From assembly GCF_001536285.1 (NCBI RefSeq), contig NZ_FAOZ01000005.1, forward strand, positions 447,259-511,258: a stretch of DNA of 64,000 nt, read 5' to 3'. How positions within the stretch are numbered: position 1 is the stretch's first letter; each line of letters begins with the position of its first letter. Of the stretch, positions 36,682-45,621 are shown in pieces. The DNA comes from Parafrankia irregularis (GTDB lineage: Bacteria; Actinomycetota; Actinomycetes; Frankiales; Frankiaceae). A program made the position numbers and the translations under genes. A model generated the notes under the pieces. It ran no database searches and was not told the origin of the DNA. It saw nothing but the letters and a program-made list of their open reading frames with translations.

Positions 36682-38271
36682 TCAGTCGGTCGAGATGCTG
36701 ACCGCCCGCGCATAGGACGCGCCGATGATCTTCGCGATCTCGGTCAGGATGTCAGGCGCCACCGCGTCGTCCAGAGACAGGGACATGAGCGCCTCGCCGC
36801 CGGCGCTCAGCCGGCTGACCTGCGCGTTGGCGATGTTGATGTGGGCCTCGCCGAGCAGTGCGCCGACGGCACCGACAATGCCCGGGCGATCCTCGTAACG
36901 GAAGAAGGCCAGGTGGTTCTCGGGCCGGAGGTCCACCTCGAACCCGTCGATCGCGGTGATCTTCTCGACCTGCCGCGACCCGACCAGGGTGCCGCTGACC
37001 GAGACCGCGGTGCCGTCGGGCAGCGCTCCGCGCACCGTCACGAGGTTGCGGTAGTCCGGGCTCTCCTCGGAGGTCTCCAGCCCGACCTCGACCCCGCGCT
37101 CCTTGGCGATCAGCGGCGCGTTCACATAGGTGACCTGCTCCTCGACGATGTCGGTGAAGACACCCTTGAGGACGGCCAGCTGCAGCACCGAGACGTCATG
37201 CACGGCGATCTCGCCCCGCACCTCGACCGTGATCGCCGCGGCGACACCCCCGGCCAGGCCGGAGAAGAGCTGGCCCAGCTTCTCGGCGAGCGGCAGGCCG
37301 GGCCGCACGTCCTCGGCGACGACCCCGCCGGCCTGCACGTTGACCGCGTCGGGAACGAACTCGCCGCTCAACGCCAGGCGCACCGACCTCGCCACCGCGA
37401 GGCCCGCCTTGTCCTGCGCCTCCTGGGTCGAGGCGCCGAGGTGCGGGGTGACGACCACGTTCTCCAGACCGAACAGGGGCGAGGATGTGGTCGGCTCCTT
37501 GACGTACACGTCGAGCCCGGCGCCACCGACCCGGCCGGAGCTGACGGCGTCGGCCAGCGCCGTCTCGTCGACCAGGCCGCCGCGCGCGGCGTTCACGATG
37601 ATCACGCCGGGCTTGACCCGCGCGAGCTGCTCGGCGCCGATCAGCCCCAGCGTCTCGGGCGTCTTGGGGAGGTGAATGGTGATCACATCGCTGACGGCGA
37701 GTAGCTCGTCGAGGTCGACCAGGCGAACGCCCAGCTGGGAGGCCCGGGCCACCGACACGTAGGGGTCGTAGGCGACGATGTCCATCCCGAACGCGGCGAG
37801 GCGCTGCGCGACCAGGACGCCGATGCGGCCGAGCCCCACGACACCCGCGGTCTTCTCGGTCAGCTCCACGCCAACGTACTTCGACCGCTTCCACTCGCCG
37901 CCGATGAGCGCGCCATGCGCGGCCGGCACCCTCCGCGCCACGGACAACAGCAGGGCGATCGCGTGCTCGGCGGCGCTGACGATGTTCGACTGGGGCGCGT
38001 TCACCACCATGACGCCCCGGTTGGTGGCGGCCGGCACGTCGACGTTGTCGAGCCCGATCCCGGCCCGGGCGACGACCTTCAGCCGCGGCGCGGCGGCGAG
38101 TGCCTCCGCGTCGATCTTCGTTGCCGAACGGATGAGGACCGCGTCCACGTCCGCCAGCGCCGGCAACAGCGCGGATCGGTCGGCCCCGTCCACGTGGCGG
38201 ATCTCGAAGTCCCCAGAGAGGACCTCCAGCCCGGCCGGTGAGAGCTCCTCGGCGACGAGTACGACGGGCAC
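36682..38271 (-). CDS. serA: D-3-phosphoglycerate dehydrogenase
   Basis: 529 residues, the long form. An N-terminal 2-hydroxyacid dehydrogenase core has VVGLGRIGVLVAQRL, NAARGGLVDETAL and the catalytic VTPHLGAST. An intervening domain and a C-terminal ACT domain (ENHLAFFRYEDRPGIVGAVG) follow. It starts serine synthesis from 3-phosphoglycerate. GTG at 38271 follows GGAGCAGACC. It is downstream of ilvC in the same direction, as in other actinobacteria. Confidence 0.97.
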   Translation of the reverse strand: MPVVLVAEELSPAGLEVLSGDFEIRHVDGADRSALLPALADVDAVLIRSATKIDAEALAAAPRLKVVARAGIGLDNVDVPAATNRGVMVVNAPQSNIVSAAEHAIALLLSVARRVPAAHGALIGGEWKRSKYVGVELTEKTAGVVGLGRIGVLVAQRLAAFGMDIVAYDPYVSVARASQLGVRLVDLDELLAVSDVITIHLPKTPETLGLIGAEQLARVKPGVIIVNAARGGLVDETALADAVSSGRVGGAGLDVYVKEPTTSSPLFGLENVVVTPHLGASTQEAQDKAGLAVARSVRLALSGEFVPDAVNVQAGGVVAEDVRPGLPLAEKLGQLFSGLAGGVAAAITVEVRGEIAVHDVSVLQLAVLKGVFTDIVEEQVTYVNAPLIAKERGVEVGLETSEESPDYRNLVTVRGALPDGTAVSVSGTLVGSRQVEKITAIDGFEVDLRPENHLAFFRYEDRPGIVGAVGALLGEAHINIANAQVSRLSAGGEALMSLSLDDAVAPDILTEIAKIIGASYARAVSISTD

Positions 38272-38550
38272 GGTCTGCTCCTAGTAGCGCAGCTCGTCGC
38301 CGGCCACCAGTGAGAAGGACGCAGCGGCAACGAGGCCGTGCTGCGCCGCTGCCCGGGCGGACGACGACGGTGTCGAATCAGGTGGGCTTTACGGTGCGCC
38401 TACAGCCTACAGAGGACGCTCAGCGCGATCGGTTGCCCGCGGCGGTGTGCCCGCTCTCACCACCGAGGGATCACGGCCGGGCACAGCCGGGCACCGCCTG
38501 ACACGCCGGGCACGGCCGGGCGGCAGTGCCACCCGGCCCGGCCCACCGCG

Positions 38551-39546
38551 TCAGTCCTTCGCGATCCAGGACATCATCGGCCGCAGCTTGCCGCCGACCT
38601 GCTCGATCGGGTGCTGCTTGCCCTCCTCGACCAGCTTGGTGAAGGTCGGGCGACCCGCGTCGTCCTCCGCGACCCACTCGCGGGCGAACGTCCCGTCCTG
38701 GATCTCGCCGAGGATCTTGCGCATCTCCGCCTTGACCGCCGGAGTGACCACACGCGGGCCACGGGTGACGTCGCCGTACTCGGCGGTGTCGGAGATCGAG
38801 TAGCGCATCTGGCTGATGCCGCCCTCGTACATGAGGTCGACGATCAGCTTGAGCTCGTGCAGGCACTCGAAGTAGGCGACCTCGGGGGTGTACCCCGCCT
38901 CGACCAGCGTCTCGAAGCCGGCCTGCACCAGCGCGCTGGCACCGCCGCACAGCACCGCCTGCTCGCCGAACAGGTCGGTCTCGGTCTCCTCGGTGAACGT
39001 CGTGCGCAGCGCGCCGGCCCGGGTGCCGCCGATGCCCTTGGCGTAGGCGAGCGCGATGTCGAGCGCCTTGCCGGAGGCGTCCGACTCGACGGCGACGAGG
39101 CACGGCACGCCCTTGCCCTCGGTGAACACCCGACGGACCAGGTGGCCCGGGCCCTTCGGCGCCACCATGAAGACGTCCACGCCGGCCGGCGGCTCGATGA
39201 GGCCGTAACGGATGTTGAAGCCGTGCCCGAAGGCGAGCGCCTTGCCCGGGGCGAGGTTCGGCGCGATCGACTCGGCGTAGATCTTGCGGTGCGTCGTGTC
39301 CGGCGTCAGGATCATGATGATGTCGGCCTCGGCGGAGGCCTCCGCCGGGGTCACCACCCGCAGGCCCTGCTCCTCGGCCTTGGCCCGGCTGGTGCTCGTC
39401 TCGGGCAGGCCGACGCGGACGTCGATCCCGCTGTCACGCAGGTTCAGCGCGTGCGCGTGCCCCTGGCTGCCGTAACCGATCACGGCGACCTTGCGGTCAG
39501 CCAGGTTCGCGAGGTTCGCGTCGTCGTCGTAGTAGATCTCGACCAT
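38551..39546 (-). CDS. ilvC: Ketol-acid reductoisomerase
   Basis: 331 residues, class I. It rearranges and reduces acetolactate or acetohydroxybutyrate. Visible: [19 protein letters not shown] (NADPH loop), [31 protein letters not shown], and the metal-binding knotted C-terminal domain with [25 protein letters not shown] and [15 protein letters not shown] at 39546 follows CTAGGAGATTCACC. It is separated from ilvN by a spacer with 28-bp tandem repeats. Confidence 0.97.
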   Translation of the reverse strand: MVEIYYDDDANLANLADRKVAVIGYGSQGHAHALNLRDSGIDVRVGLPETSTSRAKAEEQGLRVVTPAEASAEADIIMILTPDTTHRKIYAESIAPNLAPGKALAFGHGFNIRYGLIEPPAGVDVFMVAPKGPGHLVRRVFTEGKGVPCLVAVESDASGKALDIALAYAKGIGGTRAGALRTTFTEETETDLFGEQAVLCGGASALVQAGFETLVEAGYTPEVAYFECLHELKLIVDLMYEGGISQMRYSISDTAEYGDVTRGPRVVTPAVKAEMRKILGEIQDGTFAREWVAEDDAGRPTFTKLVEEGKQHPIEQVGGKLRPMMSWIAKD

Positions 39547-39579
39547 CGTTGGTGAATCTCCTAGTGGGAATTACTGGTG

Positions 39580-39658
39580 GGCACTGCCGGGGCACTGCTG
39601 GGGGAAACGAACTGCTGGGGCACTGCTGGTGGAAACGAACTGCTGGTGGAAACAGAGG
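39580..39658. repeat. Tandem repeats in the ilvN-ilvC spacer
   Basis: Two near-perfect 28-bp units start at 39591 and 39619 (GGCACTGCTGG, GGAAACGAACTGCTGG). A degenerate unit precedes them and a partial one follows. They fill most of the 121-bp spacer. They could form alternative RNA pairings or simply be a slippage product. Confidence 0.8.
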
Positions 39659-39667
39659 GGATGCTCG

Positions 39668-40192
39668 TCAGGCCGAGCGCTCGACCGCACGCAGGCTGCG
39701 GTCGGTGATCGACCGCGAGCCGCGGCCGAGAGCAACCATGCCGGACTGGACCAGCTCGCGGATCCCGAAGGGCTCGAGCATGCGGATGAGCGCGTCCAGC
39801 TTGTCACGGGTGCCGGTGGCCTCGATCGTCACCGCGTCCTGGGCGACGTCCACGACCTTCGCCCGGAAGAGCTGGACGGTCTCCAGCACCTGGGAACGGA
39901 CCGTGAGGTCAGCCCGCACCTTGACCAGCATCAGCTCGCGCTGGACCGAGACGCTCGTGTCCATCTCGACGATCTTCAGCACGTTGACCAGCTTGTTGAG
40001 CTGCTTGGTCACCTGCTCCAGCGGCAGGTCCTCGACCGCGACGACGATCGTCATCCGGGAGACGTCCGCATGCTCGGTGGGCCCGACGGCGAGGGACTCG
40101 ATGTTGAAGCCGCGCCGGGAGAACAGGCCCGACACCCGGGCGAGGACGCCCGGCTTGTTCTCGACGAGGACCGAGAGGGTGTGCCGGGTCAC
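39668..40192 (-). CDS. ilvN: Acetolactate synthase small (regulatory) subunit
   Basis: 174 residues. An N-terminal ACT domain ([35 protein letters not shown]) binds valine and feeds back on IlvB. The C-terminal ALS-associated domain contains [29 protein letters not shown] and [19 protein letters not shown] at 40192 overlaps the ilvB stop as GTGA, so the two subunits are translationally coupled. The frame is open upstream within ilvB, but that part is shadow. Confidence 0.96.
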   Translation of the reverse strand: MTRHTLSVLVENKPGVLARVSGLFSRRGFNIESLAVGPTEHADVSRMTIVVAVEDLPLEQVTKQLNKLVNVLKIVEMDTSVSVQRELMLVKVRADLTVRSQVLETVQLFRAKVVDVAQDAVTIEATGTRDKLDALIRMLEPFGIRELVQSGMVALGRGSRSITDRSLRAVERSA

Positions 40193-41985
40193 AGGTTGAC
40201 CTCCGCGTCGCCGGAGTAGTCGAAGTCGGGAGCCAGGTCGCGGGCGACCTGGATCTCGTCGTTGCTGGCGCCCGCGGCCACCATCGGCCACACCATGGCG
40301 TCCGGGTGGACCACGAAGTCGACCACAACAGGGGCGTCGTTGATGCTCATCGCCTTCTCGATGGTCGCGTCGATGTCCTCGGGGGACTCGCAGCGCAGAC
40401 CGACGCATCCCAGCGCCTCGGCCAGCCGCACGAAGTCCGGCACCCGGGTCACCCCGGTCCGCGCCGAAGCCGGGTGGGTACCCAGGTCGGTGTTGGAGTA
40501 CCGCTGGTCGTAGAACAGCGTCTGCCACTGGCGCACCATGCCCAGCGAGCCGTTGTTGATGACCGCGACCTTGATCGGGATGCCCTCCAGGGCGCAGGTC
40601 GCCAGCTCCTGGTTGGTCATCTGGAAGCAGCCGTCACCGTCGATCGCCCACACCGTCGCGTCCGGCCGGCCGACCTTCGCGCCCATCGCCGCCGGCACCG
40701 CGTACCCCATCGTCCCGGCGCCGCCGGAGTTGAGCCAGGTGTACGGGTGCTCGTAGGAGATGAACTGCGCCGCCCACATCTGGTGCTGCCCGACACCGGC
40801 CGCGAAGACCGTCTGCGGCCCGGAGATCTGACCGATCCGCTCGATGACCTGCTGCGGGGCGACGGAGCCGTCCGCCGGCAGGTCGTAGCCCACCGGGTAG
40901 GTCTCCCGCCAGCGGTTCAGCGCGTGCCACCAGGCTTCCAGGTCGGGACGCGGCTCGGCCTGCAGGGCGACGGTGAGGTCGGCGATGACCTCCCGGCAGT
41001 CGCCCACGATCGGCACGTCGGCCACCCGGTTCTTACCGATCTCGGCCGGGTCGATGTCGGCGTGGATGATCGCGGCGTCCGGCGCGAAGGACGCCAGCCG
41101 CCCGGTCACCCGGTCATCGAAGCGGGCCCCGAGAGTGATCAGCAGGTCCGACTTCTGCATCGCCGTGACCGCCGCGACCGACCCGTGCATACCGGGCATG
41201 CCCAGATGCTGCGGATGCGAGTCGGGGAACGCGCCACGGGCCATCAGCGTCGTGACCACCGGGATCCCGGTGAGCTCGGCGAGCACCCGCAGCTCGGCGG
41301 CCGCCCGTGCCTTGAGGACGCCACCGCCGACATACAGCACCGGGCGACGGGCGGCACTGATCATCTTCGCCGCCTCGCGGACCTGCTTGGCGTGCGGGCG
41401 GGTGACCGGGCGGTACCCGGGCAGCTCCAGCGCCGGCGGCCAGATCTCGTGCGGCAGCACCGAGGTGAGGCCCTGCAGGATGTCCTTCGGCAGGTCGACC
41501 AGCACCGGACCCGGCCGGCCGGTCGAGGCGATGTGGAACGCCTCGGCGATCGTGCGCGGGATGTCATCGGCCGACTGGACCAGGAAGTTGTGCTTGGTGA
41601 TCGGCAGCGTGATGCCGCAGATGTCGGCTTCCTGGAACGCGTCGGTGCCGATCGCCCGGCTCGCCACCTGGCCGGTGATCGCGACGATGGGCACCGAGTC
41701 CATGTAGGCGTCGGCGATCGGCGTCACCAGGTTCGTCGCGCCCGGCCCGGACGTCGCCATGCACACCCCGACCCGCCCGGTGGCCTGCGCGTAGCCCTCG
41801 GCGGCATGCCCGGCGCCCTGCTCGTGCCGGACCAGGATGTGCCGCACCCGGGTGGAGTCGAACAGCGGATCATAGGCGGGCAGGATCGCCCCGCCCGGAA
41901 TACCGAAGACCACCTCGGCACCGACCGCCTCAAGCGAGTGGACGAGCGATTGCGCGCCGGTGATCTGTGGAGTCTCTCTGGTCAT
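40189..41985 (-). CDS. ilvB: Acetolactate synthase large subunit
   Basis: About 598 residues. It is a ThDP-dependent enzyme making acetolactate from pyruvate, or acetohydroxybutyrate with 2-oxobutyrate. Visible: [36 protein letters not shown] (catalytic Glu region), [10 protein letters not shown], and the cofactor motif [18 protein letters not shown] at 41985 has GGAAG nine bases upstream and gives the usual N-terminus; the frame is open to 42096 but runs through the leader. It is preceded by a leader peptide and terminator. Confidence 0.97.
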   Translation of the reverse strand: MTRETPQITGAQSLVHSLEAVGAEVVFGIPGGAILPAYDPLFDSTRVRHILVRHEQGAGHAAEGYAQATGRVGVCMATSGPGATNLVTPIADAYMDSVPIVAITGQVASRAIGTDAFQEADICGITLPITKHNFLVQSADDIPRTIAEAFHIASTGRPGPVLVDLPKDILQGLTSVLPHEIWPPALELPGYRPVTRPHAKQVREAAKMISAARRPVLYVGGGVLKARAAAELRVLAELTGIPVVTTLMARGAFPDSHPQHLGMPGMHGSVAAVTAMQKSDLLITLGARFDDRVTGRLASFAPDAAIIHADIDPAEIGKNRVADVPIVGDCREVIADLTVALQAEPRPDLEAWWHALNRWRETYPVGYDLPADGSVAPQQVIERIGQISGPQTVFAAGVGQHQMWAAQFISYEHPYTWLNSGGAGTMGYAVPAAMGAKVGRPDATVWAIDGDGCFQMTNQELATCALEGIPIKVAVINNGSLGMVRQWQTLFYDQRYSNTDLGTHPASARTGVTRVPDFVRLAEALGCVGLRCESPEDIDATIEKAMSINDAPVVVDFVVHPDAMVWPMVAAGASNDEIQVARDLAPDFDYSGDAEVNL

Positions 41986-42070
41986 CTGGTCGTCTTCCTT
42001 GACGGGGCCGGCAGAGCTGGTCGAGACGGCGATGTACGGGCGGTCGTGGTGCATGCGCCGGGCCGGACAT

Positions 42071-42104
42071 GAAAAAGCCCCTCGTGCCGGAGGCACTGAG
42101 GGGC
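42071..42104 (-). terminator. ilvB attenuator terminator
   Basis: On the minus strand, arms 42104-42092 and 42088-42077 pair GCCCCTC and GTGCC (one bulged base) around TCC, followed at once by TTTTT (42076-42072). It lies between the leader peptide stop and the ilvB start. This is a canonical transcription attenuator. Confidence 0.9.
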
Positions 42105-42135
42105 GGCGCGGGTGGTCGGTGACCAGTCGGTCCGA

Positions 42136-42186
42136 CTACACGCGCTCCGAGCGTACGAGGATGCCAAGCAGCACGCGATACACCAT
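42136..42186 (-). CDS. ilvB leader peptide
   Basis: A 16-residue frame, MVYRVLLGILVRSERV, with eight Val, Leu or Ile residues. It ends about 30 bases before the attenuator hairpin. Between them the RNA can form alternative stems (AGTCGGACCGACT; GGTCACCGACC). Starvation for a branched-chain amino acid would stall the ribosome and prevent the terminator from forming. The ribosome binding site is weak (TCGGGG close to ATG), so the exact start is less certain. Confidence 0.75.
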   Translation of the reverse strand: MVYRVLLGILVRSERV

Positions 42187-42236
42187 CCCCGACAACGGCC
42201 ACCACGTCAAGCGGACGGCGGTAGCCGGCCCACGCC

Positions 42237-42275
42237 ATCCCTGCTTCCCAGCAAGGAGTGAGGACTACGGCCGCG
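42237..42275 (-). repeat. Possible degenerate half copy of the dispersed hairpin repeat
   Basis: On the minus strand it contains TCCTCA, CTTGCT and GGAAGCAGGG in the order seen in the right half of copy A. The match is partial and the call is tentative. Confidence 0.3.
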
Positions 42276-42307
42276 ACAGAGCCCGCGACAGAACGGCGAA
42301 CACCGGG

Positions 42308-42400
42308 CTGCCGTTGCTGCCGTTGCTGCCGTTGCTGCCGTTGCTGCCGAGCAAGAGTTGCGGATCATGGTCGCCAGGACGACAAAATCCCATGATCTTC
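42308..42400 (-). repeat. Dispersed hairpin repeat, copy B, with 9-bp tandem tail
   Basis: On the minus strand it begins GAAGATCATGGGATTTTG, identical to the start of copy A at 631. It continues in register through CTTGCTCGGCAGCAACGG. The tail is four exact CCGTTGCTG units (42311-42346, plus-strand reading). Confidence 0.85.
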
Positions 42401-42579
42401 GATTGGCGGCCTCGGGCGGTCAGCCCGGGCCCGGCCCAGGCGCGCCGATGGAACGCGAGCCCACTCGCGCGGCCACCCATCGAGGATCCAGCACCGCGTC
42501 GCCGCGCCAGCAATTCCCCTCAAAAGGAACGAAAAGGGCCACAGGGTCGCCTGCCGACCCGCGAGATCGCCTGGCGACC

Positions 42580-42638
42580 CGCAAGAGTGAAAGATTTCGG
42601 TCGTTGGAACGACAAAGATCCTTCACTCTTGCGACTGG
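42580..42638 (+). repeat. Dispersed hairpin repeat, copy C
   Basis: Fifteen-base arms (42581-42595 and 42618-42632) pair with one mismatch, with an inner TCGTT/AACGA stem. The order GATTTCGGTCGTT, AACGACAAAGATCC and CTCTTGC follows copy A. It lies ten bases past the PBP stop and may serve as its terminator. Confidence 0.7.
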
Positions 42639-42648
42639 CCAAAGCCGA

Positions 42649-44475
42649 TCAGCCGGCGGCCGGCGGAGCCGACACCTGGCCACCGTCGAGAGCGGTGAAG
42701 AACCTGGAGACCACAGGCGCGGCGGACTCGGCACCGAAACCACCGTCCTCGATGACCGTCGCGACCGCGATGTCACCCCGGTATCCGACGAACCAGCCGT
42801 GCGTCGGCGGCGGGTTCCCGTTCCCGTACTCGGCCGTGCCGGTCTTGCCGCCGACCTCACCCGGCATCGGAACCCCCGCCGCGGTCCCCTCGGTGACCAC
42901 GGCCCGCATGAAGTCGCGCAGCGGCCCCAGGGCCTGCGCCGGCAGAGCGTTGCTGCGCGGCGACTCCCCCACGACGAACGGCTGGTGCCAGGTACCGCTG
43001 GCCACGGCGGCGGCGACGCTCGCCATCTGCAACGGCGACGCGGCGACCCGGCCCTGCCCGATCGACGCGGCCGCCGCCTCGACGTCGTCGCGCGGGGTCG
43101 GGAAGGAGCCGCCGACGCTGGCGATGGGCAGCGGCTCGACACCGTCGAAGCCGTACAGCTTGGCGGCCTGCTCGAGCGCGCCGTCGGGCAGCGACTGCTC
43201 CAGCCGGATGAACGCCGTGTTGCAGCTCTTGGCGAAGGCCGTGCGGAACGGGATCATCCCGAACTGCTCCGCCTCGGCGTTCTGGAACTCCCGCCCGCCG
43301 ATGCTCACCTTCTCGGTGCAGTCGAGCGGGGTGTCCGCCGTCCTGCCGTTCATCAGCGCCGCCGTCGCCGTCACGATCTTGAAGGTCGAACCGGGCGGAT
43401 ACGACCCGCGCACCGCCCGCCCGTAGCCGTTGGTCGGGCGGTTCGCCACCGCGAGCACCCCGCCGGTCCGGGTGTCGATGGCCACCAGCGCCCCGTTCGG
43501 CTGCGCGGCGGTGCCGAGGGCCGCCTCGGCCGCACGCTGGACGTCCAGGTTGATGGTGGTGCGGATCGCCTCGCCGTCGCTGCTCGGGTAGGCCTTGAGG
43601 GTCTTCACTGTCTCGTTGCCGTCGGTGCGGACCACCACCGAGCCGCCCTGGGGCCGCAGCCGCGAGTCGTAGACCCGCTGCAGGCCGGACGCCGGATCGA
43701 TCCGGCCGATGAGGTTCCCGGCGAGCTCGGGGTTGGTGTCCATGGGACGCCCGTTCACGTCCAGCAGCGCGCCCCGCTTACCGGTGGAGTCGGTGCGGTC
43801 CAGGTGCAGGCCGGGCTTGAGGTCGGGGTGCACCGAGGACGGCGCCGCCCGCACCTTCCAGGCATCGCCGCCGGCCCCGGTCAGGCCGAGCGAACCGGAG
43901 TACGTCAGCGGCTCGGTGAATCCGGCGAGCGTGAGGGTCGCGGTGTAGGGAACCGTGGCGCTCGCCCCCGAGCGGGCCGCCTTCCCCGCGACGAACTCCG
44001 CCCTGGTGACCGAGAGCCGATCGTGGACGTCGGACATCAGCCCGACCAGTGTCGCGACCGGGACGTCGCCGTCGACGCTGACCGCGCTGACCGCGGCGCC
44101 GGCCCGAGCACGGGCCTGACCGGCCGCGGCATCGCCACCGCCGGTCCCGGTGGCAGCGGCTCCGGTCCCGGCGACTCCGGTCCCGGTGGCACCGGTCCCG
44201 CTGGCAGCGGCACCGGTCCCGCCGGCAGCCGTGTCGGATTCCTCGGCCGCGGACGGCGCGATCGTCAGCGCCTGCCAGGCCTCCAGATAGGCCGCGGCCA
44301 CCGAGACCACCGCGCGGTCAGCCGCGCGCGCGTCCGACCGTTCCTTCAGCCAGTAGGTGAGACCGCCACCAACCGCCACGAGCACGAGCACCAGACCTGC
44401 GGCCAGCAGGCCCCGGCGCCCCCGCCCCCTGCGGCGCGACCGGGACGGACCGAACCCCGTAGGTGTGAGGGGCAC
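42649..44475 (-). CDS. Class B penicillin-binding protein (transpeptidase)
   Basis: About 608 residues. A short Arg-rich cytoplasmic N-terminus and one membrane helix (GLLAAGLVLVLVAVGGGLTYWL) lead to an NTF2-like region of MecA_N type interrupted by a Gly/Thr/Ala repeat. A dimerisation domain follows, then the transpeptidase domain with GSTFKI (catalytic Ser), SCNTAF and GKTGTAEYG. It crosslinks peptidoglycan outside the membrane. GTG at 44475 is chosen because GGGGGGAGG lies nine bases upstream; earlier starts lack such a site. Confidence 0.92.
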   Translation of the reverse strand: MPLTPTGFGPSRSRRRGRGRRGLLAAGLVLVLVAVGGGLTYWLKERSDARAADRAVVSVAAAYLEAWQALTIAPSAAEESDTAAGGTGAAASGTGATGTGVAGTGAAATGTGGGDAAAGQARARAGAAVSAVSVDGDVPVATLVGLMSDVHDRLSVTRAEFVAGKAARSGASATVPYTATLTLAGFTEPLTYSGSLGLTGAGGDAWKVRAAPSSVHPDLKPGLHLDRTDSTGKRGALLDVNGRPMDTNPELAGNLIGRIDPASGLQRVYDSRLRPQGGSVVVRTDGNETVKTLKAYPSSDGEAIRTTINLDVQRAAEAALGTAAQPNGALVAIDTRTGGVLAVANRPTNGYGRAVRGSYPPGSTFKIVTATAALMNGRTADTPLDCTEKVSIGGREFQNAEAEQFGMIPFRTAFAKSCNTAFIRLEQSLPDGALEQAAKLYGFDGVEPLPIASVGGSFPTPRDDVEAAAASIGQGRVAASPLQMASVAAAVASGTWHQPFVVGESPRSNALPAQALGPLRDFMRAVVTEGTAAGVPMPGEVGGKTGTAEYGNGNPPPTHGWFVGYRGDIAVATVIEDGGFGAESAAPVVSRFFTALDGGQVSAPPAAG

Positions 44476-44671
44476 GACGACTCGCCTCCCCCCATTGCCT
44501 CGCAGAACCATCCGGTGGGGCCCGCAAGGCCCGTCCACACACTACGAACGGCTCCGCGACTCCGCATCCGACGCGCCGCGCGACGTCGGCAAGCCGACAC
44601 GCGGATGCACCGATGGCGGCAACACGGAGGACCACACCTTTGTTGGAGCAGCCGGCCGACCGGCCAGCCGG

Positions 44672-45583
44672 TCAGCTGGGCGGGACCAACGCGGACTCCG
44701 ACTCGTCCCGGGTCGCGCCCCAGGGCGGGACGCGCTCACCGGTCGGCGCGGGCAGGATCTGGCGCAACACCGGTCGTCGGGTCCGCCAGCTGCGCCACTC
44801 ACGCGGGTAGCCCACCGAGACCTCCTCGAACCGGACGCCGTCATGCCACGTCGTCCGAGGAATGTGCAGGTGACCGTAGACCACGGCGGCGACGTTGTAG
44901 CGGGTGTGCCAGTCCGCGGTGAGCTCGGTGCCGCACCACTGCGCGAACACCGGGTAGCGCAGGATCCTGGTGGGCTCACGCACCAGCGGGAAATGGTTGA
45001 CGAGCACGAGGGGGACGTCCCGGGGACATTCGTCCAGCCGGACGCGCGTCTGCGCGACCCGAGCCCGGCACCAGTCGTCCCTGCTCGGATAGGGGTCGGA
45101 GTGCAGCACCGACTCGTCGGAGCACACCACGCCCGCCGCGTACGCCGCGGCGAGCGCCTCCTCCTTGTTCGAGGTGCCCTCGGGACGGAACGTGTAGTCG
45201 TAGAGCAGGAACATCGGCACGATGCGCACGGGACCACCCAGCCCGGTCCAGATCGGGTAGGGGTCCTCGGGGGTGAGAACTCCCAGGCCCGCGCACAGGT
45301 CAACCAGATGACGGTAACGGGCCTCTCCGCGCAGGGGCACGGCGTCCCGGCTCAACGTCCACAGCTCATGGTTGCCGGGCACCCACACGACCTGGGCGAA
45401 CCGGCCCGCGAGCAACCTCAGCGCCCATTCGACGTCGTCGAGACGTTCGCCGACGTCGCCGACCACGAGCAACCAGTCATCGTCATGGCCCGGCCGCATC
45501 GCCTTGACGATCGCCCGGTTCTCCGGATGGCGAACATGGATATCGCTGGTGGCGAGCAGACGCCCCCGCGTGGTCCCAGACAT
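44672..45583 (-). CDS. Calcineurin-like metallophosphoesterase
   Basis: About 303 residues. It carries the full dinuclear metal motif set: ATSDIHVRHPENR, VVGDVGE, VPGNHEL, VNHFPL and VYGHLHIPR. Substrate unknown; relatives hydrolyse phosphodiesters or nucleotides in the cytosol. ATG at 45583 gives the usual short lead before the first motif. It lies 38 bp downstream of gatB in the same direction and may be co-transcribed. Confidence 0.93.
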   Translation of the reverse strand: MSGTTRGRLLATSDIHVRHPENRAIVKAMRPGHDDDWLLVVGDVGERLDDVEWALRLLAGRFAQVVWVPGNHELWTLSRDAVPLRGEARYRHLVDLCAGLGVLTPEDPYPIWTGLGGPVRIVPMFLLYDYTFRPEGTSNKEEALAAAYAAGVVCSDESVLHSDPYPSRDDWCRARVAQTRVRLDECPRDVPLVLVNHFPLVREPTRILRYPVFAQWCGTELTADWHTRYNVAAVVYGHLHIPRTTWHDGVRFEEVSVGYPREWRSWRTRRPVLRQILPAPTGERVPPWGATRDESESALVPPS

Positions 45584-45621
45584 CACCGACGATCGTCGCA
45601 CATTGCCGGAACCACCGTCGG

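Noticed and set aside
42311..42346. The 9-bp array as a CRISPR
   Set aside because: Units are contiguous, with no spacers, and no cas genes are present.
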